Positions 1 to 7,837 of a stretch of DNA of 64,000 nucleotides are shown piece by piece (positions within the stretch are counted from its first letter, which is position 1; each line of letters opens with the position of its first letter). Both the position numbers and the translations under genes were made by a program. Origin of the DNA: Bacteroidota bacterium (GTDB lineage Bacteria; Bacteroidota; Bacteroidia; Cytophagales; Cytophagaceae); NCBI GenBank assembly GCA_023458555.1, contig JAEWYS010000016.1, positions 62,001-126,000 on the forward strand, written 5' to 3'. The notes beneath the pieces are model-generated. The model worked only from the letters and a program-made list of their open reading frames with translations, was not told the DNA's origin and ran no database searches.

Positions 1-285
1 ATGGTTATGATCGAAGCAATGGCGTGTGGTACTCCGGTAATTGCTTTTAAAAACGGATCAGTTCCGGAAGTTATTGATGAGGAGTTTACCGGATATATTG
101 TTTCCGATATTGAAGAGGCAGTTACGGCTGTCAACAATCTGCATAAAATAAGCAGGGAAAAATGCCGGAAGTTCTTTGCCGAGCGTTTTAGTGCAAGAAG
201 AATGGCAGAAGATTATGTTGAGACTTACCTGAGAGTAATTGATAATAATAAATCTCAGGGAAAAACATATATGGTGGCAAGCTAG
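1..285 (+). CDS. Glycosyltransferase family 4, C-terminal fragment
   Basis: Only the last 94 codons are in the window; the reading frame is open from base 1, so the ATG at base 1 is probably internal. The segment IEAMACGTPVIAF followed by GSVPEV is the donor-sugar binding end of GT4 (GT-B fold) enzymes; E5 would be the second Glu of the family EX7E motif. Such enzymes transfer a sugar from a nucleotide-sugar donor at the inner face of the membrane, but the acceptor cannot be read from this piece. The frame closes with TAG at 283-285, followed by a hairpin terminator. The family call is firm and the substrate is unknown. Confidence 0.85.
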   Translation: MVMIEAMACGTPVIAFKNGSVPEVIDEEFTGYIVSDIEEAVTAVNNLHKISREKCRKFFAERFSARRMAEDYVETYLRVIDNNKSQGKTYMVAS

Positions 286-310
286 GAAAACTACGTATGG
301 ATTGTAAGTA

Positions 311-338
311 CCGGGCCGGATTCCGACCCGGTTTTTTT
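311..338. terminator. Bidirectional hairpin terminator
   Basis: Arms 311-319 and 323-331 form a GC-rich stem with one C-A mismatch (316/326) and a 3-nt loop, followed by seven T residues. It lies between the glycosyltransferase and convergent folE; the folE stop codon sits in the T tract. Confidence 0.85.
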
Positions 339-1032
339 ATATGCTCAGATATTTTAGAAATTCCTGTTTTACAGATTCTTTATTAAACTGACCTCCATAA
401 TGAGAAGTAGTGGTTTTGCTATCATAATCTTTGATGCCGCGTGATGACACGCACATATGTCTGGCATCAAGAATAACGGCAACGTCTTCAGTTTGCAGAA
501 TATCTTTCAATTCATTGGCAATTTGTACGGTAAGTCTTTCCTGTACCTGAGGACGTCTTGCATAGTATTGTACTATTCTGTTTATTTTGGAAAGACCTAT
601 TACTTTTCCTGCAGATATATAGGCAACGTGCGCTTTGCCAAATATGGGCACAAAATGATGCTCGCAATTGGAATAAAAAGTAATATCTTTTTCCACCAGC
701 ATCTCATTATAGTTGAATTTGTTTTCAAACAGCTTTACAGCCGGCTTGTTTTTCGGGTTTAAACCGCCGAAAATTTCCTGTACATACATCTTCGCAACCC
801 GGTATGGAGTACCTTTAAGACTGTCATCGTTCAGGTCGAGCCCCAGAATATGCATGATTTCCTTAAAGTGCTTGGCAATCAGTTTCATTTTTAACTGATC
901 ATCCATCTCGAATGCATCAGGTCTCAATGGCGTTTCTGCTGAAGAGCCGGCATGCTCATCACCCATTTCATCTGCATTGACAAAATCAAGATTAGTTAAC
1001 CGGGTATTCAACAAAGTTTCTTTCTGTTTCAT
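337..1032 (-). CDS. folE: GTP cyclohydrolase I
   Basis: This enzyme converts GTP to 7,8-dihydroneopterin triphosphate, the entry to folate, queuosine and biopterin pathways. The zinc ligands C123 and H126 (in SNCEHHFVPI) and C194 (in RHMCVSSRG) are present with the spacing of the E. coli enzyme (C110, H113, C181). The protein has 231 residues, with a low-complexity acidic N-terminus of about 45 residues before the catalytic core. Its start lies inside the 3' end of the upstream pterin synthase gene (41-nt overlap), so the two genes are probably translationally coupled. The pairing with a PTPS points to a pterin cofactor beyond folate. Confidence 0.96.
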   Translation of the reverse strand: MKQKETLLNTRLTNLDFVNADEMGDEHAGSSAETPLRPDAFEMDDQLKMKLIAKHFKEIMHILGLDLNDDSLKGTPYRVAKMYVQEIFGGLNPKNKPAVKLFENKFNYNEMLVEKDITFYSNCEHHFVPIFGKAHVAYISAGKVIGLSKINRIVQYYARRPQVQERLTVQIANELKDILQTEDVAVILDARHMCVSSRGIKDYDSKTTTSHYGGQFNKESVKQEFLKYLSI

Positions 1033-1402
1033 AAAGAAGAATCTTAAGCTCGTATTCTGAATCTATTTCCTCTCTGAGGATATTGTATATGACCAGGGCA
1101 ATGTTTTCTGCAGTAGGGTTGAGATTTTTAAATTCATCCACATCCAGATTCAGGTTTTTATGATCAAAGCGTTTCAGAATCTTATCTTTAATGAGATTGC
1201 TTAATCTTTTCATGTCATAAACGTAGCCTGTGTCAGGATTTATTTCCCCTGTGAGTTTGACAACCAGCTCATAATTATGTCCATGAAAATTAGGATTATT
1301 GCATTTTCCGAAATATTCCCGGTTTTGTTCCGGGGCCCATAAAGGGTTGTTCAGACGGTGTGCCGCATTAAAGTGTTCTTTTCGGAATACCGATGCTTTC
1401 AT
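992..1402 (-). CDS. 6-pyruvoyl-tetrahydropterin synthase family protein (PTPS/QueD)
   Basis: The 136-residue protein carries the zinc histidines H15, H40 and H42, the catalytic Cys C34 and the D80-H81 pair of the family. The Cys-to-His spacing is C34-x5-H40-x-H42 (GKCNNPNFHGHNY), as in animal 6-pyruvoyl-tetrahydropterin synthase, whereas queuosine-type QueD proteins usually have C-x3-HGH. This favours conversion of dihydroneopterin triphosphate to 6-pyruvoyl-tetrahydropterin over 6-carboxy-tetrahydropterin. It is first in an operon with folE and overlaps it. A sepiapterin-reductase-like gene at 58906-59637 would supply the last biopterin step. The family is certain; the product choice is inferred from one motif. 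Confidence 0.9.
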   Translation of the reverse strand: MKASVFRKEHFNAAHRLNNPLWAPEQNREYFGKCNNPNFHGHNYELVVKLTGEINPDTGYVYDMKRLSNLIKDKILKRFDHKNLNLDVDEFKNLNPTAENIALVIYNILREEIDSEYELKILLYETERNFVEYPVN

Positions 1403-1694
1403 TCATTAAAACTTTCAACAATTAGCCAGGAAAATAAGTTTTTTCGCTATTTTAGAAAACTAAAGATAGCGCTTTTTTACAGGAAATCCATATTCAATTT
1501 ATGCAACGTACAAACTGTCGGCAGGAATATATTTTGAGAGAAATCGGTTTCCTGTGTGTTTGTCAGAGTGTTGAGATTTAGACTTCGCTTCCTGAAGGGT
1601 TTGTAGAATTTTTTTCTGCAATGATTAAAAAAACTTAAATAAAATTCGTTGCAGCTGTCTAAATTTATATATTTACAAAATAAAATTCTGGAAT

Positions 1695-2351
1695 ATGACT
1701 TTTGACGAATTAAACAAAAAGATAGGGGAGTATAACAACAGAGGGTTGAAGCTTTTTACAACTTGTTCGTTTCAGACACATTCTCTGGTATTGCTGCATA
1801 TGCTGAGCAGAATTGACAAATCAATTCCGGTCTATTTTATAAATACAGGCTATCATTTTCCGGAAACACTGGCTTTCAGGGACAAGGTGGTCGATTTGTT
1901 CGGTATCAATCTGAAAGAGACTTTCTCTTTTACTCCGCGCAATATGCAAAAAGATGCAGAGGGAAAACTGTTGTTTACTTCCGATCCTGATTTTTGCTGC
2001 TATCTGAACAAAGTACAGCCTCTGGAACCTATTCTGGCCGAAAATGATGTCTGGATTAACGGGGTCAGAGCTGATCAGAGCTCTGTCCGTAAAAATTTTA
2101 AGGTGGAGGAAAGCGCTCCCCATGATGTTATTCGCTTTCATCCTATGCTTGACTGGAACTCCAAAATGATTCATATTTATCAGAAAGAATATAATCTCCC
2201 CAAACATCCGCTTGAGGAAAAAGGCTATTTCAGCATAGGCTGCGAACCTTGTACCAGAAAGTTTGATCTCGAGTGGAGTGAAAGAGAAGGCCGCTGGTTT
2301 GGTCTCAAAAAAACAGAATGTGGTTTAAATACGGACTTAGTTAAGAAATAA
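1695..2351 (+). CDS. cysH: Assimilatory APS/PAPS reductase
   Basis: The protein (218 residues) reduces adenylyl sulfate or PAPS to sulfite in the cytoplasm. It has the cysteine pairs of the iron-sulfur APS reductase branch, a CC pair in PDFCCYLNKVQPL and GCEPCTRK near the end, plus the C-terminal redox motif ECGL after GRWFGLKK. These four cluster cysteines suggest APS rather than PAPS as substrate. The ATG at 1695 follows an AT-rich leader. The next gene, an epimerase, begins 3 nt after its stop, so they are probably cotranscribed although their functions look unrelated. Sulfite would pass to the reductase encoded at 19204-21342. Confidence 0.9.
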   Translation: MTFDELNKKIGEYNNRGLKLFTTCSFQTHSLVLLHMLSRIDKSIPVYFINTGYHFPETLAFRDKVVDLFGINLKETFSFTPRNMQKDAEGKLLFTSDPDFCCYLNKVQPLEPILAENDVWINGVRADQSSVRKNFKVEESAPHDVIRFHPMLDWNSKMIHIYQKEYNLPKHPLEEKGYFSIGCEPCTRKFDLEWSEREGRWFGLKKTECGLNTDLVKK

Positions 2352-2354
2352 AAG

Positions 2355-3299
2355 ATGAATGTTTTAGTTACGGGTGGAGCAGGATACATTGGTGCCGAAT
2401 TGGTTTACAAGCTTTCTCTTCTGGAAGATGTTAAAAAGATTATTGTTTATGATAACCTGACAAGAGATAATTTTAATCTCTTTATCAGTAACAGAAACCG
2501 GGTTCCCAATAATAAGGTAAAGTTCGAACTGGGCGATATTCTGGATTCCAGGAAAATACGCAAAGTGTTGAAAGATGTAGACGTTGTCTATCATCTGGCA
2601 GCCAGAGTTGATACTCCGTTTTCCAATATAGATTCACATTCTTTTGAGCAGATAAATAACTGGGGAACCGCCGAGCTTCTTTATGCAGTCGAAGAAACAA
2701 AATCGGTAAAGAAGCTGGTATACGTAAGCAGCACCTCGGTATATGGAGCTGGCAAAAAGATAGTGGATGAAACGACTTTGCCAAACCCCAGAACTTTCTA
2801 CAGTATTTCCAAAATGAGAGGAGAGGAGCATGTGAAGCGTCTTTTGGAAAGAGGCAATATTCAGGCTTCCATTGTACGGTGCGGTAATGTATACGGATAT
2901 ACTCCGACTATCCGGTTCGATTCGGTAATTAACAAATTTCTTTTTGATGCAAACTTTAATAACCGGATTTCGATTCATGGTAGCGGAAAACAGGCAAGAT
3001 CATTTATCCATATCAATAAGGTAGTAGATGCGCTGGTTGCGTTCCTGATCAAAGATATTCCGCCTGCTATTTATAACCTGGTAGATAAAACAATTGAGAT
3101 TCTTGATATTGTCGATGTAATGAAGGAAATATTTCCGGATCTTGAGTTTATTTTTATCAATCAGCATCTTGTGCTCAGAGAGCTGAAGGTTAAAGCGGAC
3201 GAAAGGCTTTCTCAATATTATCAGTTACCTGAAAGTGATTTCAAACAGGAATTGATGGAATTTAAAGACTGTTTTGCGTTTAACTCACTGATTGAATAG
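2355..3299 (+). CDS. NAD-dependent epimerase/dehydratase (extended SDR)
   Basis: The 314-residue protein has the Rossmann motif GGAGYIG at residues 7-13, the active-site serines in SSTSVYG (125-131) and the catalytic pair Y149-SIS-K153. This is the architecture of extended SDR enzymes that act on nucleotide-sugars such as UDP-glucose 4-epimerase, but the exact sugar cannot be told. It starts 3 nt after cysH and ends before a long stem-loop terminator. A role in surface polysaccharide synthesis is possible and would match the glycosyltransferase at the window start, but that is inference. Confidence 0.85.
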   Translation: MNVLVTGGAGYIGAELVYKLSLLEDVKKIIVYDNLTRDNFNLFISNRNRVPNNKVKFELGDILDSRKIRKVLKDVDVVYHLAARVDTPFSNIDSHSFEQINNWGTAELLYAVEETKSVKKLVYVSSTSVYGAGKKIVDETTLPNPRTFYSISKMRGEEHVKRLLERGNIQASIVRCGNVYGYTPTIRFDSVINKFLFDANFNNRISIHGSGKQARSFIHINKVVDALVAFLIKDIPPAIYNLVDKTIEILDIVDVMKEIFPDLEFIFINQHLVLRELKVKADERLSQYYQLPESDFKQELMEFKDCFAFNSLIE

Positions 3300-3330
3300 T
3301 TAAATACCTCTGTTTTAATAGATATAGCTG

Positions 3331-3400
3331 AATCAGTATCAGGTTATTGTCACGTAAGGATTTCCTTATTGGTGCAGGTAGTCTGATACTGATTTTTATT
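3331..3400 (+). terminator. Long-loop terminator with an inner hairpin
   Basis: The 12-nt arms 3331-3342 and 3383-3394 are perfectly complementary and are followed by a T-rich tract. The 40-nt loop holds a second small stem (3355-3359 with 3364-3368). It sits after the epimerase gene and about 100 nt before the glycosidase start. Confidence 0.6.
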
Positions 3401-3495
3401 TACTACAGGTTTATTTGTGCAGCCAGCGTTGTTGTTTAAAACTGTTTTCGGATTATACCGTTGATAGTTGATATGAAATAAAAGAATATCTCCGT

Positions 3496-5139
3496 TTGGA
3501 ATCTATCGAACATATCAGCCTCACACCTTCTTCAGATCAGATATTCCAAAATATTGACAGACCATGGAACAGAGAAGTTATTTATTTTCTTCTGGTAGAC
3601 CGGTTTTCTGACGGAAAAGAACGGACAATTGCCCGGGGCGGAAAGATACATGGGTTTCAGCCGGAACAGCTTGAGCAGGTTTGTGGCGGGAATCTTGAAG
3701 GAATCCGAAAGAATCTGATGTATCTTAAGCAACTGGGAGTAACGGCTATATGGTTGTCACCAGTATTTGGGAATAATCCGGAAAGTTATCATGGATACGC
3801 AATTCAGAATTTTCTGAACGTTGATCCGCGTTTTGGTACGCTTGATGAACTAAAGCAGCTGATAAGAGAGGCGCATGAGCTGGATCTGAAAGTCATACTG
3901 GATATTGTGATTAATCATACAGGTAATAACTGGCATTATTCAGAGCATAAGCACCCGGTTTATTATCGGGGACGCCGGTATGATTTTGGAGGATGGCGTT
4001 TTCCCGACAAGCCTGTTCCCCTTGAGCTGAGGGATGAAAAGTGTTACAGAAAACAGGGACAGATAAGTAACTGGGATAAATTTCCGGAGACATGTGAAGG
4101 CGATTTTTTTTCATTAAAAAAGCTTTTACTCGATGAATCAGCAGAAGGACTCAACGTACAGAATGTATTGCTCAAAATATATTCGTACTGGATTAAGGAA
4201 ACGGATTGCGATGGCTTTCGGATTGATACGGTAAAACATGCCGGTATGCTTCCTGTTAGTCGTTTTTGTGAAGGAATAAGAGCCTATTGTGCATCTATTG
4301 GCAAAAAGAATTTTATACTGTTTGGAGAATTGACGGGCGGTGATGCATTACTGAAATCTTCTCTTGAAGGGACAAAGGATACTGGTGGGCAGTTTTTTAA
4401 AGGTCCGGATTCACTTCTTGATTTTCCCTTGCATTTCGTCCTTCCTGAAGTCATAAAAGGTCACGTACCAGTCAAATTGCTTAAAAAGCGCTTTAAATCA
4501 GGAGAAGAGTACGGACTGGGAATGGGCGGGAACGGGTTGGTAACTTTTCTGGATAATCATGATCAGATCGGTACGTTGGTAAAGAAACGTATAGGGGCAG
4601 ACAGTTCGGAACAGGAAGTTGTGGCTTCACTGGCTATACTGTTGTTCTTGCCTGGTATTCCCTGTATTTATTATGGTACGGAACAGCATTTGAAAGGCAT
4701 GGGAAGAGCTGATGGCTGTATCCGGGAGCCTATGTTTTCATCCGATGGCAGATTTTCTTTTATGGACACCAGACACTGGATTTATCAGCAATTTGCCCGT
4801 TTATGTGCTATCCGGAATGAGGTCAGGATTTTCGATCTGCCAAATCTGATCTTTAACCGGCAGTTTCTATCTGCTGATGGTGATGTAAAAATACCGGGTA
4901 GGGAAAAGATAATTGTATTTACAAGGAAATCCGAAGATGAACAAGTGATTTTCGTGTATAACCAGCAAAACATTCAGAAGACTGCGTACGTAGAAATACC
5001 AAGACCATTGACACAAATCAATTACATTTACTCGTTAGGAAATCCCCGTACCGAAATGGTCAATTCTGTGTCAGGATCAAACAAGTTTGATCTGATTAAG
5101 GCTGTATTAGCGCCCGGTGAGTTGGTAATTATAAAATAA
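3496..5139 (+). CDS. Alpha-amylase family glycosidase (GH13)
   Basis: This 547-residue protein has all GH13 signature regions: DIVINH (136-141), GFRIDTVKH with nucleophile D244, FGELTGG with acid/base E278, and FLDNHDQ with H365-D366. It should hydrolyse or rearrange alpha-glucosidic bonds. No signal peptide is visible, so it probably acts in the cytoplasm on imported or stored alpha-glucans. No ATG fits near the start: the frame closes at 3469 and the first usable codon is TTG at 3496, well before the barrel begins. A sugar transporter gene follows 32 nt downstream, consistent with a small uptake-and-use operon. The substrate and the hydrolase or transferase mode are not known. Confidence 0.88.
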   Translation: MESIEHISLTPSSDQIFQNIDRPWNREVIYFLLVDRFSDGKERTIARGGKIHGFQPEQLEQVCGGNLEGIRKNLMYLKQLGVTAIWLSPVFGNNPESYHGYAIQNFLNVDPRFGTLDELKQLIREAHELDLKVILDIVINHTGNNWHYSEHKHPVYYRGRRYDFGGWRFPDKPVPLELRDEKCYRKQGQISNWDKFPETCEGDFFSLKKLLLDESAEGLNVQNVLLKIYSYWIKETDCDGFRIDTVKHAGMLPVSRFCEGIRAYCASIGKKNFILFGELTGGDALLKSSLEGTKDTGGQFFKGPDSLLDFPLHFVLPEVIKGHVPVKLLKKRFKSGEEYGLGMGGNGLVTFLDNHDQIGTLVKKRIGADSSEQEVVASLAILLFLPGIPCIYYGTEQHLKGMGRADGCIREPMFSSDGRFSFMDTRHWIYQQFARLCAIRNEVRIFDLPNLIFNRQFLSADGDVKIPGREKIIVFTRKSEDEQVIFVYNQQNIQKTAYVEIPRPLTQINYIYSLGNPRTEMVNSVSGSNKFDLIKAVLAPGELVIIK

Positions 5140-5171
5140 GCAGTTAACTTTATCATCCTATTCTGGATCCG

Positions 5172-6464
5172 ATGAGAAATAAAGGCAATAGTCAGAGTCA
5201 TTCCGATCTTTCGGAAGCAAAGAGCTTGAGAATATTCACTTTTAGTGTGATGTTTTTCATGTGGGGGCTGATTACTGTCCTGAATTCCATATTGTCAGAT
5301 CATCTGGTATTCATCTTTAATGTTGATTATTCATTGTCAACACTGATGAATCTTACTTTTTTCGGGGCGTATCTGATTGTATCAATACCGGCTGGAACAC
5401 TGCTTAACAAGGTTGGTTATAAAAAGGGAATTCTGATTGGCTGGATCGCAGCTACAGTGGGGTGTTTTATCTTTAATGCAGCTGTATTAAGCCGATCTTA
5501 TTATGTTTTCCTTTTTGCGTTATTTATTCTGGCCAGCGGCATTACCATTTTACAGGTAAGCGCCAATTTATATGTCATACTCTATGGACGGGATGATAAT
5601 AGCGCCAGCCGCTTAAATTTTGTTCAGGCGTTTAACTCGCTCGGAACACTGGTTGCACCTTTTCTTGCTTCGTATCTGCTTACTTCTATTATCAGCCTGC
5701 CCAAAGAGATTCTGACAGGTATGGATACGCAGACAAGAATGGAAACAATGGCTGCTTATGTGCACCTTCCTTATCTGTTTCTGGGCACTCTGATGGCTTT
5801 TCTCGCAATATTTCTTTATAAAACCAATATAAGTCATATTGATACAGAAAGTGTAAAGCCCCTTAATAAAATAACTTCCCTGAGAAGACGACATGTAATG
5901 CACTTCCCGCAATTGCGCCTGGGAGCTTTTGCGATCTTTGCTTATGTAGGGGCGGAAGTTGCACTTGCTACTTATCTGGGTGATTTTGCGAATGAGCTCA
6001 ACGTGAAAATATATTGGGGATTGGCTATGATCGGACGCTTTATCGGAGCGTTGGCGTTAATAAAATTTAGCCCGCATAAAGCAGTCGGCTTTTCTGCTAT
6101 TACAGCAATGTGTCTGGTTATACTGTCTGTCTTCACTGAAGGCAGTATTTCTATCTGGACGATTACGATTATCGGGTTATTTAACTCTATTTTGTTTCCT
6201 ACCATCTTTGCGCTTGGAGTTCATGGACTTGGGAAATTTTCGGAAGAGGGTTCCGCTATTCTGATCATGTTCATTGTCGGCGGAGCGGTTTTACCCTTTA
6301 TGGTAAAGAATTTCTCTTATGTAGATTATCATGTGGCTTTCATTATTCCGATTATCTGCTATTTTTACATAGCGCTGTATGGATTAAAGCTTTCCAGGTA
6401 TGAAAAAGAGGAGATTGTAGAGAATGAAAATAAAGAAATAGAGCCGGTGGAGACGAAAGCCTGA
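5172..6464 (+). CDS. Sugar MFS transporter, FucP/GluP-like
   Basis: The 430-residue protein is very hydrophobic, with about twelve predicted membrane helices. The first helix segment FFMWGLITVLNSILSDHL resembles the fucose/glucose/galactose permease group of the major facilitator superfamily, which drives sugar uptake with protons. The C-terminal tail after the last helix is short and acidic. It lies 32 nt after the GH13 gene in the same direction, so a glucose- or malto-sugar-type substrate is plausible. It ends before a strong terminator shared with the convergent bacilliredoxin gene. Confidence 0.85.
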   Translation: MRNKGNSQSHSDLSEAKSLRIFTFSVMFFMWGLITVLNSILSDHLVFIFNVDYSLSTLMNLTFFGAYLIVSIPAGTLLNKVGYKKGILIGWIAATVGCFIFNAAVLSRSYYVFLFALFILASGITILQVSANLYVILYGRDDNSASRLNFVQAFNSLGTLVAPFLASYLLTSIISLPKEILTGMDTQTRMETMAAYVHLPYLFLGTLMAFLAIFLYKTNISHIDTESVKPLNKITSLRRRHVMHFPQLRLGAFAIFAYVGAEVALATYLGDFANELNVKIYWGLAMIGRFIGALALIKFSPHKAVGFSAITAMCLVILSVFTEGSISIWTITIIGLFNSILFPTIFALGVHGLGKFSEEGSAILIMFIVGGAVLPFMVKNFSYVDYHVAFIIPIICYFYIALYGLKLSRYEKEEIVENENKEIEPVETKA

Positions 6465-6510
6465 ATTAAGATAAGAAAAGAAAAAATAATATTGATATCA
6501 ATATATTATA

Positions 6511-6536
6511 AAAAAAGCCCGAAAGCGGGCTTTTTT
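6511..6536. terminator. Bidirectional hairpin terminator
   Basis: GCCCG (6517-6521) pairs with CGGGC (6526-6530), flanked by an A tract on one side and a T tract on the other, so it can end both the transporter transcript and the leftward suf-brxA transcript. Confidence 0.9.
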
Positions 6537-6559
6537 TATAATAATATGCGGAGAGAATA

Positions 6560-6976
6560 TTAGCTGTATTCTTCAAATACATTGATCAGATGTTCACCAA
6601 TCATTGTTGCGTTTCTACCTTCAATATGATGTCTTTCGATAAAATGTACAAGTTCACCATCTTTAAAAAAGGCGATTGAGGGAGATGAAGGTGGATACGG
6701 AAGCGTATACTCTCGTGCTTTAACGACAGCCTCTTTGTCGACTCCGGCAAATACCGTGGCCAGATTATCAGGTTTACGGGCACTCTTCTCTATTGCATAT
6801 TTTACTCCGGGTCTGGCAGCTCCGGCTGCACAGCCACAAACCGAGTTTATCACGAGAAGGGTCGTACCCTTTGCATTATCAAGATAATCTGAAACTTCCT
6901 GAGCCGTTTTCAGCTCACGGAATCCCGCGTCAGTAAGATCTGCGCGCATTGGGGCAACTAATTGTTCAGGATACAT
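6560..6976 (-). CDS. brxA: Bacilliredoxin, BrxA/BrxB (YphP/YqiW) family
   Basis: The 138-residue protein has the family CGC active site (C47-G48-C49 in NSVCGCAAG) on a thioredoxin-like fold. Members remove bacillithiol from S-bacillithiolated proteins in Firmicutes, and relatives are common in Bacteroidota. It is the last gene of the leftward suf operon, 68 nt after the DUF59 gene and before a shared terminator. The position suggests thiol repair linked to iron-sulfur assembly, but whether this organism makes bacillithiol cannot be judged from the window. Confidence 0.88.
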   Translation of the reverse strand: MYPEQLVAPMRADLTDAGFRELKTAQEVSDYLDNAKGTTLLVINSVCGCAAGAARPGVKYAIEKSARKPDNLATVFAGVDKEAVVKAREYTLPYPPSSPSIAFFKDGELVHFIERHHIEGRNATMIGEHLINVFEEYS

Positions 6977-7044
6977 AGTATCGTATTTTATAGTGTTTAG
7001 ATCTGGTTAATTAAATTAATTACTTTAACGTATTATGCGTGTGC

Positions 7045-7398
7045 TTATAAAAAGCCGAGTTCCAGTTTGGCTGCTTCTGACATCATATCCTGGTGATATG
7101 GAGGGTCAAATGTTAATTCGACTGTTACTTCATTCACACGGGGTAACGCTTTTACTTTGCTTTCCACTTCGCTTGGAATTTCCTGAGCACTCGGACAGGA
7201 AGGCGAGGTAAGCGTCATCTGGATATATACATTATTTACCGGATATATATTGACTTCATAAATAAGGCCAAGATCAAATATGTTTACCGGTATTTCAGGG
7301 TCGTATACGGTTTTTATAGCTTCCAGAACCTGCTCTCTGAGTTCCTCAGCACTTAATTCTGAATTTTCCTGAGCTGTATTATCCATGTGGTCAGTCAT
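7045..7398 (-). CDS. DUF59/MIP18 family Fe-S assembly protein (SufT-like)
   Basis: The 117-residue protein has the DUF59 features YDPEIPVNIFDLGL and the conserved cysteine C68 in TLTSPSCPS. Members act as Fe-S cluster assembly or transfer factors. The gene begins 2 nt after sufE, inside the suf operon, which supports the role. An acidic N-terminal extension of about 20 residues precedes the domain; a second Met at codon 5 is an alternative start. It is followed by the bacilliredoxin gene. Confidence 0.9.
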   Translation of the reverse strand: MTDHMDNTAQENSELSAEELREQVLEAIKTVYDPEIPVNIFDLGLIYEVNIYPVNNVYIQMTLTSPSCPSAQEIPSEVESKVKALPRVNEVTVELTFDPPYHQDMMSEAAKLELGFL

Positions 7399-7400
7399 TT

Positions 7401-7835
7401 TTAGTTACTTTTAGCCTTGTAGGCAAGTGCATGCAACTTGATTTGCTTAGCCATTGAAGCCAGACCATTTGATCTGGTAGGAGAAAGATGCTTCATCATG
7501 CCTATTTTTTCCAGAAAGAATAAATCAGCGCTAAGAATTTCATCAGGAGTATGTCCTGAAAAAACCCGTATAAGGAGACTTACCAGGCCTTTTACAATGA
7601 TCGCATCGCTGTCAGCATAGTAAAAGACTTTCCCGTCTTTATATTCGGAGACCATCCACACCTGCGACTGGCACCCTTTTATGATATTCTCCGGTGTTTT
7701 ATCTTCGTCTGCAACAGGGGAGAGTTTTTTGCCAAGCTCAATTATATAGCTGTATTTCTCATCCCATTCATCAAAGAACTCAAATTCATTTATTATATCT
7801 TCCTGAACAGATGCTATCGAGGCTTCTTTATCCAT
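7401..7835 (-). CDS. sufE: SufE cysteine desulfuration protein
   Basis: SufE takes the persulfide sulfur from SufS and passes it to the SufBCD scaffold. The 144-residue protein has the acceptor cysteine C55 in IKGCQSQVW, the hallmark of the family, and the conserved end segment SPTRSNGL. It starts 2 nt after sufS, which argues for tight coupling. Length and motif match well. Confidence 0.95.
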   Translation of the reverse strand: MDKEASIASVQEDIINEFEFFDEWDEKYSYIIELGKKLSPVADEDKTPENIIKGCQSQVWMVSEYKDGKVFYYADSDAIIVKGLVSLLIRVFSGHTPDEILSADLFFLEKIGMMKHLSPTRSNGLASMAKQIKLHALAYKAKSN

Positions 7836-7837
7836 TT

